Source: Sphingobacterium sp. UT-1RO-CII-1
Lineage (GTDB): Bacteria; Bacteroidota; Bacteroidia; Sphingobacteriales; Sphingobacteriaceae
Assembly (NCBI RefSeq): GCF_026711005.1
Contig: NZ_JAPPVJ010000008.1
Span: forward strand, 62,001-126,000
DNA length: 64,000 nt
Direction of reading: 5' to 3'
Positions 26,481 through 35,346 of the stretch are shown here, in pieces; position 1 is the stretch's first letter; the number at the start of each line of letters is the position of its first letter. The notes beneath the pieces were generated by a model. That model was given only the letters and a program-made list of their open reading frames with translations. It did not search any database and had not been told where the DNA came from. Both the position numbers and the translations under genes were made by a program.

Positions 26481-26488
26481 TATCTTTG
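26481..26488 (+). promoter_or_regulatory. -7 element of the SufR-like gene
   Basis: TATCTTTG matches TAnnTTTG exactly, 35 bases before the start codon. The -33 element is not at ideal spacing. Confidence 0.6.
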
Positions 26489-26502
26489 TAAGACTTAATA
26501 TA

Positions 26503-26522
26503 TAACAACTAATGAATTGTTA
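26503..26522. promoter_or_regulatory. Second SufR-like half-perfect site before the regulator gene
   Basis: TAACAA and TTGTTA are perfect 6-base arms with an 8-base gap, ending 1 base before the ATG at 26524. Its core is CAAC-N6-ATTG, one base off the operator at 26398-26411. The position between -7 and start suits autorepression. Confidence 0.55.
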
Positions 26523-26523
26523 A

Positions 26524-27150
26524 ATGAGGGTAGATAAGGGATCAGGTTCTCAAATTTTGATGTTTCTTAAAATGAAGGGAGATGCTACTTCAGCTTTAAT
26601 TGCTGAAGAGCTAAATGTTTCGAAAGAAGGTGCGAGAAAACATCTGATAAAATTAGCTGCTGACAATTTGATAGAGTCATTCGTTAAGAGTGAAGGGGTG
26701 GGGCGGCCGACTACATATTATAGACTAACGGAAGTAGGTTTAAAAAGATTTCCTGACACGCACGCTGAGGTGACCGTTGATTTGCTGAGGTCAGTGAGAA
26801 AACTATTGGGTGATAATGCTCTTGATTTATTAATAAGTGATCGAGAGAAATCAACTTATGATCGATATGCAAAGAAGATGATTGGTGTGGATGATGTTGA
26901 GAAGCGCTTGGATATATTAGTTCGTATGCGTTCTGAGGAGGGATATATGGCGCAGTGGGAAGAGAAAAGTGATGCATATTACTTGACAGAAAATCATTGT
27001 CCTATATGTGCAGCTGCTACAGAATGTCAGGGGTTTTGCCGTAGTGAATTAGAGAACTTTAAGCAGCTAATTGGATTAGATTATACTGTTGAACGCGTGC
27101 AACATATTGTTAGCGGAGGGCAGCGATGTGTATATAGGATAAAAAAATAG
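26524..27150 (+). CDS. SufR-like Fe-S cluster transcriptional regulator
   Basis: The 208-residue protein has an N-terminal winged helix: SALIAEELNVSKEGARKHLIKL is the recognition part and GVGRPTTYYRLTEVGLKRF the wing. Near the C-terminus Cys159, Cys162, Cys168 and Cys172 (HCPIC, ECQGFC) and a later Cys in GGQRCVYRI form a cluster-binding pattern like that of cyanobacterial and mycobacterial SufR repressors. SufR senses Fe-S status and represses suf genes. Here it faces sodA-DUF2480-reductase rather than suf genes. Two dyads matching the SufR operator flank it. Exact ligands are inferred. Confidence 0.88.
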   Translation: MRVDKGSGSQILMFLKMKGDATSALIAEELNVSKEGARKHLIKLAADNLIESFVKSEGVGRPTTYYRLTEVGLKRFPDTHAEVTVDLLRSVRKLLGDNALDLLISDREKSTYDRYAKKMIGVDDVEKRLDILVRMRSEEGYMAQWEEKSDAYYLTENHCPICAAATECQGFCRSELENFKQLIGLDYTVERVQHIVSGGQRCVYRIKK

Positions 27151-27209
27151 TTTCAATTGCTTTTTCTGTTAATATTTTCTTTTCTTTACTATGTAATCTA
27201 TACTAAATT

Positions 27210-28409
27210 ATGATGAATTCGTTAAAGATGAAAAAAGGACTCGAAGACTTACACATTCAGGCTATTGAGGATAGAAGGTATCTGCATCAATATCCTGAAT
27301 TATCATTTAAAGAGTTTAATACCAGTATCTATATTCAAGATCGTTTAGTGCAATTAGGTATACCTTTTGAAAAGGTGGCGGAGACGGGGGTATTAGCGGT
27401 TTTACAGGGAAGCAAGGATGGTAACGCTGATTTAATAGTCTTACGCGCTGATATGGATGCTTTACCAATTATTGAAGCGAACAATATTGATTATAAATCT
27501 GCGTATGAAGGTGTAATGCATGCTTGTGGCCATGATTTTCATACAGCTAATTTATTAGCAGTAGGGGCGTTTTTAAAAGAACATTTAGCTGAATTTTCGG
27601 GAAAAATAGCGTTATTGTTTCAGCCAGCAGAAGAGAAGATACCAGGGGGAGCTATTGAAGTAATAAAGTCGGGTATTTTAGAAAGGTTTTCAGAAAAAAT
27701 AGTTGCTATTCTAGGGCTCCATGTTAGTCCTAGGTTACCAATTGGGAAGCTGGGGCTTTGTAGTGGACGTTTTATGGCTTCGAGTGATGAGTTTTATATT
27801 ACTATAAAAGGTCGAGGAGGGCATGCCGCTGAACCTCATCGGGCTATTGATCCTATTATGATCGCTGTGGAGCTATTGAGCACTTTACAGCAGGTCGTAA
27901 GTCGTAAAGCAAATCCAAATACACCAAGTGTTTTAACTTTTGGACGTTTTGAAGGGATGGGGGCTGCTAATGTTATTCCCGAAGAAGTACACTTAGCTGG
28001 GACATTTAGAACGATGGATGAAGCTTGGAGAAAAGAAGCTGTCGATATGATAGAAAACCTTATTTATAGTCTGCCTGTTTCTTTAGGGGCTTCGGTAGAA
28101 TTGGAAGTGCGAAGAGGTTATCCTGTTTTATATAATGATCCAAAATTGACTGAGAAAGCCAGATCTATATGGGCGGATAGTATTGGAGAAGATAAACTTG
28201 AGAATGTGGATGTTTGGATGGCAGCAGAAGATTTTGCTTATTATTCACAAAAATACCCATCTTTATTTGTGCTCCTAGGAACGGATGGCGGCAGTCCGGA
28301 TACACAATTTGGTTTACATAACCCGCAATTTAATTTGGATGAGCGGGCTTTTGCCTTATCGATACCTGCCCTGGCTACTTTGGTAATTAATATGCTAAAT
28401 AACGACTAG
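27210..28409 (+). CDS. M20 family amidohydrolase (hippurate/IAA-amino-acid hydrolase-like)
   Basis: The 399-residue di-zinc hydrolase has the M20D features: RADMDALPI, HACGHDFHTAN with metal ligands, QPAEEKIPGGA with the catalytic glutamate pair, and GLHVSPRLPIGKLG. Such enzymes cleave N-acyl amino acids and similar amides. The substrate is not readable. It follows the SufR-like gene by 59 bases on the same strand and could be read through, but it has no evident link to that system. A small dimerisation domain lies in the middle, as usual. Confidence 0.93.
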   Translation: MMNSLKMKKGLEDLHIQAIEDRRYLHQYPELSFKEFNTSIYIQDRLVQLGIPFEKVAETGVLAVLQGSKDGNADLIVLRADMDALPIIEANNIDYKSAYEGVMHACGHDFHTANLLAVGAFLKEHLAEFSGKIALLFQPAEEKIPGGAIEVIKSGILERFSEKIVAILGLHVSPRLPIGKLGLCSGRFMASSDEFYITIKGRGGHAAEPHRAIDPIMIAVELLSTLQQVVSRKANPNTPSVLTFGRFEGMGAANVIPEEVHLAGTFRTMDEAWRKEAVDMIENLIYSLPVSLGASVELEVRRGYPVLYNDPKLTEKARSIWADSIGEDKLENVDVWMAAEDFAYYSQKYPSLFVLLGTDGGSPDTQFGLHNPQFNLDERAFALSIPALATLVINMLNND

Positions 28410-28410
28410 T

Positions 28411-28902
28411 TTAAGGATGAAGTTGTAGTTCGAAACGCTCTTCGTCTTTGCCATTTTCGTTTATAGACTGTTTGTTTTTAAAGCCATTTTTTAACAATAC
28501 ACGTTTAGAAGCAACATTTTTAGTGATGACGAATGCGTAAAGATTATGAATTTTCGTTTTCTCTTTAGCAATTTCAATCAATTTTTTACAGACTATATTT
28601 GCAATACCTTTATTCCAATACATTGGTAAGATGATATACCCTACTTCTAATTCTACACTTTTGCTACTTTCTGCTTCTAATTTTGCAAAACCAAGTAAGG
28701 AATCATTTTCCGTATCTGATATTCGAAATGTCCCAAGGTCTTTATCGATATTATTATTTATTAGCCTTTGTATATATTCCTTTTTTAGTTGGTGCCAGGA
28801 CTTATATTCTTCGTTCAACATCGTTATTACATGCTTGTTGTTAATGAGCTGAAAATATTCTTTAAAGTCGGCGTTTGTTATTTTTCGTAGGCTTATATTC
28901 AT
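28411..28902 (-). CDS. GNAT N-acetyltransferase (RimJ/RimL-like)
   Basis: The 163-residue protein shows the acetyl-CoA region ILPMYWNKGIANIVCKKLIEIA and the C-terminal strand KNVASKRVLLKNGFKNK, typical of the RimJ/RimL branch that acetylates N-terminal amines or small molecules. The substrate cannot be inferred. Its stop meets that of the M20 gene on the other strand, 1 base apart. Confidence 0.85.
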   Translation of the reverse strand: MNISLRKITNADFKEYFQLINNKHVITMLNEEYKSWHQLKKEYIQRLINNNIDKDLGTFRISDTENDSLLGFAKLEAESSKSVELEVGYIILPMYWNKGIANIVCKKLIEIAKEKTKIHNLYAFVITKNVASKRVLLKNGFKNKQSINENGKDEERFELQLHP

Positions 28903-28920
28903 TGGTGCCTTTTAACGAAT

Positions 28921-28980
28921 AAAAAACCTTGTTTTACCTTTGTATTCTAAGTACTGTGATACTGTAAAACAAGGTTTTTT
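28921..28980 (-). terminator. Terminator after fabG
   Basis: AAAAAACCTTGTTTTAC and GTAAAACAAGGTTTTTT form a perfect 17-bp stem with a 26-base loop, T-runs on both strands. It lies 22 bases past the fabG stop. Confidence 0.85.
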
Positions 28981-29001
28981 TATTTATGACTAAGGTGTAA
29001 A

Positions 29002-29745
29002 TTATAGCATTCCGCCATCTACGGGTATTACTTGCCCATTTATATACGATGATAGGTCAGAAGCTAAAAATAAACATGCATTTGCAACATCTTCAGGTTG
29101 GCCTGCACGTTTCAAGGGGATATTAGCTTCCCATCCTGCCACAACTTTAGGATCTAGTACATCGGTCATTTCTGTTCTAATAAAACCTGGAGCAATTACG
29201 TTTGTGCGAATATTTCTAGAACCTAACTCACGTGCTATGGATTTTGAAAAACCTATTATACCCGCTTTGGAAGCAGAGTAGTTAGACTGACCTGCATTGC
29301 CTTGAATTCCTACAACAGAGCTCATATTGATGAATGAACCTTTACGGTTTTTCATCATGATTTTAGAAGCTGCCTTGGTAACGTTGAATATGGATTTTAA
29401 ATTGATATTCATCACATCATCCCAGTTTTCTTCTGTCATACGCATAAGCAAACCATCTTTTGTGATACCTGCATTGTTTACTACGATGTCTATGGTGCCA
29501 AACTCAGCAACGATGTTTTCAATTAATTTTTCAGCTTCAGCAAACTGGGATGCGTCAGAGCGAAAGCCTTTAACTTTTGTTCCGAAAGTTTGAAGTTCCT
29601 GTTCTAATGCTTGCCCTTTTTCAACAGATGAAAGATAGGTAAAAGCGACGTTCGCACCATTCTGTGCAAAAACTTCAGCAATTTTTCTGCCGATTCCTTT
29701 AGATGCTCCCGTAATTAGAGCGGTTTTGCCTTCTAATAAGTTCAT
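29002..29745 (-). CDS. fabG: 3-oxoacyl-[acyl-carrier-protein] reductase
   Basis: FabG reduces beta-ketoacyl-ACP in fatty acid elongation with NADPH. The 247-residue short-chain dehydrogenase has TGASKGIG, NNAG, and the catalytic Ser in INMSSVVGIQGNAGQ with Tyr and Lys in YSASKAG. The tail GQVIPVDGGML is that of FabG. It is monocistronic, read away from mqo. Confidence 0.95.
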   Translation of the reverse strand: MNLLEGKTALITGASKGIGRKIAEVFAQNGANVAFTYLSSVEKGQALEQELQTFGTKVKGFRSDASQFAEAEKLIENIVAEFGTIDIVVNNAGITKDGLLMRMTEENWDDVMNINLKSIFNVTKAASKIMMKNRKGSFINMSSVVGIQGNAGQSNYSASKAGIIGFSKSIARELGSRNIRTNVIAPGFIRTEMTDVLDPKVVAGWEANIPLKRAGQPEDVANACLFLASDLSSYINGQVIPVDGGML

Positions 29746-30071
29746 ATGTACAATTATTTATTATTCAATTCGCTAAACTTCTAATCTTTGTAGAAGCCAC
29801 GTTACAATGGATATTCTTTTTTATATGTACCTAAAAAAAAGAAAATTATTCATTTAGTAAATTTCAACAAAAATGTTAAATATTAGTTAGATATCACAAC
29901 AATATTTCGCATTAATCTATCTGTTATTTATTAAAAGTAGCCATATATTATTGTTTTTTAACATGAGGAGCTTAGCAATTTAAAACTGCATTATAATAAT
30001 GAAAGAATTTTGACAAAATGATGCGCTTTTAACCATTATGAATGTTAATTTTGTACGGAATTTAAAAAATC
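29746..30071. other. Gene-free stretch between fabG and mqo
   Basis: These 326 bases separate divergent genes. On the plus strand TAATTTTG (30046-30053) is a possible -7 for mqo, 18 bases before its ATG, without a clear -33. I see no ORF, RNA or strong repeat. Confidence 0.4.
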
Positions 30072-31565
30072 ATGGGTAAAAAAACTATAAAATCTGAAAC
30101 CGACGTCGTACTTATTGGTGCAGGTATTATGAGCGCAACTTTGGGAGCTCTAATAAATGAGTTAAGTCCTGATATTAATATTGAAATTATAGAGAGACTT
30201 GATGCTGTTGCATTAGAAAGTTCTGATGCTTGGAATAATGCAGGTACAGGACACTCTGCCCTTTGTGAGTTAAATTATACTCCGGAAAAACCGGATGGAA
30301 AAGTTGATATAACGAAAGCAATCAATATTGCTGAGCAGTTTGAAATATCTAAACAATTCTGGACTTATTTAGTCGAAAAAGATATATTAAAAAACCCTTC
30401 TGAATTTATACGTCAAGTGCCTCATATGAGTGCTGTATTTGGTGAGAAGGACGTGAAGTTTTTACGTACACGATACGAAACGATGGTAAAAGAGACCATT
30501 TTCAAGGGAATGGTGTACACGGAAGATAAAGAGACACTTAGAGATTGGGTGCCTTTAATGATGGAAGATCGTGGCGGTGATGAAATGATGGCTGCTACTC
30601 GTATGGATATTGGTACAGACGTGAATTTCGGCGCATTAACACGTGACCTGATTAGTCATCTGCAAACCAAAGACAATGTTCGGGTTTCGCTTAATCACGA
30701 GGTTAAGGACATAGAAAGGGAAGATGATGGTCGTTGGGAAGTGGAGATAAAAGATTTAAAAACCGGACAAAAGAGAGAGATTAAAGCTCGTTTCGTTTTT
30801 ATTGGTGCTGGTGGCCATTCTCTTTTATTGTTAGAGAAATCGGGTATACCTGAAGCAAAAGGTTATGGTGGTTTCCCTGTGGGTGGGCAATGGTTGCGGT
30901 GTACTAATCCCGAAATTATTGGTAAGCACCATGCAAAAGTTTATGGAAAAGCGTCTGTAGGAGCTCCTCCTATGTCGGTTCCGCATCTCGATACACGTTA
31001 TATTGATGGTGAGCAAGCTTTACTGTTTGGACCTTATGCAGGATTCTCTACTAAATTTCTTAAAAAAGGCTCATACTTTGATTTACCTTCTTCGATTAAA
31101 CTATCTAACATCAGACCTATGATTTCTGCCGGATTGGATAACATGGATTTGACAAAGTATCTAATTACGGAAGTGATGAAAAGTCCGTCTGATAAGCTTG
31201 ATGCTTTGAAACAATTTATGCCTACAGCTAATATTAAGGATTGGAAGATAGAAGTAGCCGGACAGCGTGTTCAAGTTATTAAGAAAGACCATAAACATGG
31301 CGGAGTATTAGAATTTGGAACGGAAGTCGTGTCTAGTGCCGATGGTTCTATAGCAGCCTTACTGGGCGCTTCTCCTGGGGCATCGACATCGGTAGCAATC
31401 ATGATTAACTTATTGAAAAGATGTTTTCCTGAGCGGGCTAAATCTGATGGGTACCGAAAGAAACTTCGTGAAATGATTCCGTCTTGGGGTAAAAAATTAA
31501 ACGATGATGTTGCACTTTGTGCAGAGATTCGTAAAAAATCGAATGAAGCGCTTAAATTAAGTTAA
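30072..31565 (+). CDS. mqo: Malate:quinone oxidoreductase
   Basis: Mqo oxidises malate to oxaloacetate and passes electrons to the quinone pool in the TCA cycle. The 497-residue FAD protein has the N-terminal dinucleotide fold VVLIGAGIMSATLGALI, the Mqo signature NNAGTGHSALCELNYTP, and FIGAGGHSLLLLEKSGI. The C-terminal part with LLGASPGASTSVAIM also fits. It is a peripheral membrane enzyme with no signal peptide, of normal length, monocistronic. Confidence 0.96.
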   Translation: MGKKTIKSETDVVLIGAGIMSATLGALINELSPDINIEIIERLDAVALESSDAWNNAGTGHSALCELNYTPEKPDGKVDITKAINIAEQFEISKQFWTYLVEKDILKNPSEFIRQVPHMSAVFGEKDVKFLRTRYETMVKETIFKGMVYTEDKETLRDWVPLMMEDRGGDEMMAATRMDIGTDVNFGALTRDLISHLQTKDNVRVSLNHEVKDIEREDDGRWEVEIKDLKTGQKREIKARFVFIGAGGHSLLLLEKSGIPEAKGYGGFPVGGQWLRCTNPEIIGKHHAKVYGKASVGAPPMSVPHLDTRYIDGEQALLFGPYAGFSTKFLKKGSYFDLPSSIKLSNIRPMISAGLDNMDLTKYLITEVMKSPSDKLDALKQFMPTANIKDWKIEVAGQRVQVIKKDHKHGGVLEFGTEVVSSADGSIAALLGASPGASTSVAIMINLLKRCFPERAKSDGYRKKLREMIPSWGKKLNDDVALCAEIRKKSNEALKLS

Positions 31566-31592
31566 TTGTTAATTTAGCGTCTTATTTTACTA

Positions 31593-31698
31593 CACTTGTG
31601 GGGTGCTGTCTTCAATTTTGAAGTATAAAGCTGAGAATATACCCAATTCCATTAAAAATGGAAGGAACCTGATCCAGGTAATGCTGGCGTAGGGATAA
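31593..31698 (+). promoter_or_regulatory. TPP riboswitch of the pnuT operon
   Basis: The THI-box reads GGGGTGC, GCTGAGAATATACCC, GGAACCTGATCCAGG and TAATGCTGGCGTAGGGA, the full conserved core. An AATTCCATT/AATGGA-like stem sits in the variable arm. It ends 60 bases before pnuT. Confidence 0.93.
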
Positions 31699-31758
31699 AT
31701 TTTCTTTCTGCTTTTAGCTTTTCCATAAAGTGCGTACAGTTAATGTTTACACACTTAT

Positions 31759-32382
31759 ATGTCTATATCAGATATTTTTCAACAAGTATTGAGTGCCCTA
31801 GAGGACAGTAGTTGGTCCGAGCGTGTGGCTGTTATTTTTAGTGTTACCCAAGTCTTGTTGTCTAAAAATAACAAATCTTCCAATTATATTTTTGGAATAC
31901 TTTCTATTTCACTGACTATTTCCGTGTTGTATGGTGTCAAGCTGTATGCTGAGATCTTATTGAATATGTATTATTTAATTATGAGCTTTTATGGCTTATG
32001 GTATTGGCGGCACAAAACCGATCGGGCACCTGTGCAGATAACAAAAGCCACGAGAGCCGAGTGGGGCGTAGTTTCTCTGATCGTGCTTTTAGGATATGGA
32101 ATTTTATTTTTTGTCTTAACAAAATTCACCGATTCAGACGTACCTATGCTCGACGCTATTGTAAGCAGTACAGCATGGGCAGGCATGTGGTTAATGGCTA
32201 AAAGAAAGATAGAGAATTGGATATTATTGAATATAAGTAATGCTATTGCTATTCCTTTAATGTTTTATAAAGGTCTTTTCTTATTTGGCTTTCTCACTAT
32301 TTTTCTATTCATTATCGCTGTATTAGCATATTTTCAATGGAAAAGATTATTAAAGAAACAGGAGTCTAGATATGTTATTTGA
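31759..32382 (+). CDS. pnuT: PnuT thiamine transporter (PnuC family)
   Basis: The 207-residue protein has about seven hydrophobic segments and PnuC-family features: SNYIFGILSISLTISVLYGVKLYAE, LNMYYLIMSFYGLWYWRHK, and WILLNISNAIAIPLMFYKG. Family members under a TPP riboswitch are assigned to thiamine uptake (PnuT) rather than nicotinamide riboside uptake (PnuC). The riboswitch before it supports this. It overlaps the next gene by 11 bases. Confidence 0.88.
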   Translation: MSISDIFQQVLSALEDSSWSERVAVIFSVTQVLLSKNNKSSNYIFGILSISLTISVLYGVKLYAEILLNMYYLIMSFYGLWYWRHKTDRAPVQITKATRAEWGVVSLIVLLGYGILFFVLTKFTDSDVPMLDAIVSSTAWAGMWLMAKRKIENWILLNISNAIAIPLMFYKGLFLFGFLTIFLFIIAVLAYFQWKRLLKKQESRYVI

Positions 32383-33433
32383 TATTACTGTACAAAATTT
32401 TATAAAGGATAATGTTGATCAAGCGATCGTTGAAAAAACACTATCTCCAGAGCTGCTAGCCCTTGTCTATCAACACAAGTGGTTTAATATATGGGTTCCT
32501 AAACAATATGGCGGATTGGAACTGTCACTCACAGAAGGCTGTGATTTATTAGAGGCTTTATCTTATGAAGATGGCGGTTTGGGCTGGACAGTTACTTTAT
32601 GTTCAGGGGCTAATATGTTTGCAGGCTTTATATCAGCAGATGATGCACAAGATATCTTTACCAAGCCTAATGTATGTTGGGGAGGGAGTGGACAAATATC
32701 TGGGAAGGCACATATATACGACGATCATTATCTACTAGAAGGTGTGTGGAAGTATGCGACAGGCGCACCTCATTTGACGCACTTTACCCTCAATGCTTGG
32801 GTTTATAAAGACGGACTACAGGTGTTAAATGATGATGGCACACCTAAATTCTGCTCTTTTTATGTTAATCGTTCGGATGTGTTAATACACTATGATTGGG
32901 ATACCTTTGGTTTAGAAGTTACTGCAAGTCATAGTTTTTCTCTGGATGGTGTTAAAGTTAATTTAAACCAATCTTTTGATATTTCTCCTTCGCATAAAAC
33001 GTCAGATGCAGCTGTTTATGATTATCCTTTTGATACTTTCGCTGAATGCACATTGGTGGTAAATTATATAGGGATGTTCAGGAAGTATCTGAAGGTTTTG
33101 GAAGACCATCTATTAGTAAAATCTCAAGATGCAGCATGGTATAGTCGAAAAGGAAAACAACAGCTACATGATTGTGACCTTGTCGGACAGCATTTAGACA
33201 AAATGCGCGTGAAATTAAAACGCTGTATAGAAAGAATCGCGGATCTTCCGATTACAAAAGAACAACAAATGGAAATAACTACTTTAACTAAAGCTATAGT
33301 TCAGTTTATTATTGCGGAAACAGCACGGTTATTTCCATATGCAGGTATTACGGGCGCACAACGAGATAGTCTAATTAATCGTGCTTTCCGTAATCTTTAT
33401 ACCGCTTCGCAACATGCTACGCTTAGTCAATAA
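32372..33433 (+). CDS. Acyl-CoA dehydrogenase-fold flavoprotein in a thiamine-regulated operon
   Basis: The 353-residue protein has the acyl-CoA dehydrogenase fold: an N-terminal helical part (WFNIWVPKQYGGLELSLTEG), a middle beta part (LEGVWKYATGAPHLTHFTLN) and a C-terminal helical part ending RAFRNLYTASQHATL. That ending resembles the R-xx-RD-xxxx-xH motif of group D flavin monooxygenases (HsaA, DszC type) more than the catalytic-Glu region of true acyl-CoA dehydrogenases. An AGGAG sequence precedes the start, which overlaps pnuT. The operon implies a thiamine link, such as precursor modification, not established. Confidence 0.75.
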   Translation: MLFDITVQNFIKDNVDQAIVEKTLSPELLALVYQHKWFNIWVPKQYGGLELSLTEGCDLLEALSYEDGGLGWTVTLCSGANMFAGFISADDAQDIFTKPNVCWGGSGQISGKAHIYDDHYLLEGVWKYATGAPHLTHFTLNAWVYKDGLQVLNDDGTPKFCSFYVNRSDVLIHYDWDTFGLEVTASHSFSLDGVKVNLNQSFDISPSHKTSDAAVYDYPFDTFAECTLVVNYIGMFRKYLKVLEDHLLVKSQDAAWYSRKGKQQLHDCDLVGQHLDKMRVKLKRCIERIADLPITKEQQMEITTLTKAIVQFIIAETARLFPYAGITGAQRDSLINRAFRNLYTASQHATLSQ

Positions 33434-34433
33434 ACAACTCAATATCGGCTAATGCTGCTGCTGTAATAGTAAATGAGTTAAGCCTTTTATTTTGATCGTA
33501 AATATAATTAGTGATCATTATTTCATTGACCTTATGTTCTTGTACAAATGTTGAGATTTCGCTTTTCACCTTTTCTTCATTACCAATAAAGGTACATGCG
33601 ACCATTCCTTGTACTGCTCTTTCTATTTCAGGTATACCATCGTAAATAACTTTTTCGGTAGGAGGGGATAGAGGTCTTCTACTGTTTGTTAAGATACCTG
33701 CAAACATATTATAAAGGCTGGTAGATAGGTGTGTGGCTTCTGCTGTAGTCTGGGCTGCTATAACATTTACACAAGCTATAAAATAGGGTTTTGCTAAATA
33801 TTTAGAGGGTTTAAAGCTCTTTCTGTATATTTCAGCCGCTTGTGTGAACATGGCGGGAGCAAAATGTGCTGCAAAAGCATATGGCAAACCAAGTTCGGCA
33901 GCTAGATAGGCTGAATCTGTACTTGAACCCAATATATACAAGGGAATATTTAATCCTTCTCCAGGAAAAGCTCTTACTTTTTCCATAGGATTTTCATTTT
34001 CAAAATAGCGTAGCAGAGCAGTCACATCATCCTTAAAATAGAACGAAGTATTTAAATTGTTGCGTCGTAAAGCCATTGCGGTTACTTGATCAGTTCCCGG
34101 TGCTCTTCCCAATCCCAAATCAATGCGTCCGGGATATATTGTTTCTAAAGTTCCAAATTGTTCAGCAATGACAAGGGGCGAATGATTAGGCAGCATAATA
34201 CCACCAGAGCCAACCCGCATAGACTTTGTATGCCCAGCAATATGACCAATCAGCACCGAAGTTGCTGAACTGGCGATATATGGCATATTATGGTGTTCGG
34301 CGAGCCATAGACGCTCATAGCCTAATGTTTCGATATGTTGTGCTACTTGTATAGTACGTTCAATTGCTTCTCGAGGGCCACTTCCTTTTGTAACAGCGGC
34401 GAGCTCCAATGCCGACAATTTTAGTTTACTCAT
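33423..34433 (-). CDS. LLM class flavin-dependent oxidoreductase
   Basis: The 336-residue protein belongs to the bacterial luciferase-like fold: YERLWLAEHHNMPYIASSATSVLIGHIAG at the N-terminus, VGSGGIMLPNHSPLVIAEQFGTLE and RIDLGLGRAPGTD. It likely uses reduced flavin and oxygen; the substrate is unknown. It converges on the acyl-CoA-dehydrogenase-like gene, with the last 11 bases of the two genes overlapping on opposite strands. Confidence 0.9.
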   Translation of the reverse strand: MSKLKLSALELAAVTKGSGPREAIERTIQVAQHIETLGYERLWLAEHHNMPYIASSATSVLIGHIAGHTKSMRVGSGGIMLPNHSPLVIAEQFGTLETIYPGRIDLGLGRAPGTDQVTAMALRRNNLNTSFYFKDDVTALLRYFENENPMEKVRAFPGEGLNIPLYILGSSTDSAYLAAELGLPYAFAAHFAPAMFTQAAEIYRKSFKPSKYLAKPYFIACVNVIAAQTTAEATHLSTSLYNMFAGILTNSRRPLSPPTEKVIYDGIPEIERAVQGMVACTFIGNEEKVKSEISTFVQEHKVNEIMITNYIYDQNKRLNSFTITAAALADIELFID

Positions 34434-34544
34434 TTTATAAAAATACGAGGATCTCTTGAGGTTCCGGTAATAATAGTGTAATTATGGTGATGTAAGCTTC
34501 TCTTAAAATTACTTATCTTGCACGCTATTGCAGCTTGATTAAAA

Positions 34545-35321
34545 ATGGTAGACTTTAATATACAGGATTTTTTAAATAAGAAAGTAGAACAATTTAATGT
34601 GCCTGGTTTTATTCCTAACGATCCTATTTGTATCCCGCATTTATTTACGAAAAAACAAGATATAGAGATAATGGGCTTTTTTGCTGCTATCTTAGCCTGG
34701 GGTTTACGAAAAACAATTATTAATAAGTGTAATGAATTAATAACCCGTTTTAATGGCGAGCCTTATCAATTTATTATCAATCATACTGATGATGATTTAA
34801 AGCAATTGTTGGGTTTTAAGCATCGTACTTTTAATGACACAGATCTTTTATATTTTGTCTCTTTCTTACGTTTTCATTATGAACAATTTGATTCTTTGGA
34901 GGATGCTTTTCTAATAGGTCAGGAAAACGCAGCTCAAGTTTCGATAGAAAAGAGTTTAAATGAGTTTAAGTCTTATTTTTTTTCACTCCCTGATTATCCT
35001 CATCGAACTCGGAAACATATCAGTTCTCCGCTACAGAAGTCAAGTTGTAAACGTCTAAATATGTTCCTCAGGTGGATGGTGCGCCGAGATGGGAAAGGGG
35101 TTGACTTTGGCATTTGGGACCGTATTCATCCAAGAGACTTAATTTGTCCGTGTGATGTGCATGTAGAGCGGGTGGCACGTCGTTTTGGTCTTTTTACAGC
35201 AAAAAAAGTAAATTGGAAATCTGCACAGGAGCTTACCAATAATTTAAAAATATTGGATGCTAATGATCCTGTCAAGTATGATTTTGCTTTATTTGGAATA
35301 GGTGTGGAGCAGGAAGTATGA
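34545..35321 (+). CDS. TIGR02757 family protein
   Basis: The 258-residue protein matches the TIGR02757 (DUF2400) family of unknown function: FIPNDPICIPHLFTKKQDIE, ILAWGLRKTIINKCNEL, and the conserved middle RLNMFLRWMVRRDGKGVDFGIW followed by LICPCDVHVERVARRFGL. It is soluble with no export signal. It starts 111 bases from the divergent LLM gene and converges with gap, 25 bases from its stop. Confidence 0.88.
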   Translation: MVDFNIQDFLNKKVEQFNVPGFIPNDPICIPHLFTKKQDIEIMGFFAAILAWGLRKTIINKCNELITRFNGEPYQFIINHTDDDLKQLLGFKHRTFNDTDLLYFVSFLRFHYEQFDSLEDAFLIGQENAAQVSIEKSLNEFKSYFFSLPDYPHRTRKHISSPLQKSSCKRLNMFLRWMVRRDGKGVDFGIWDRIHPRDLICPCDVHVERVARRFGLFTAKKVNWKSAQELTNNLKILDANDPVKYDFALFGIGVEQEV

Positions 35322-35346
35322 TCCACACCCATATATTCGAAAGTTT

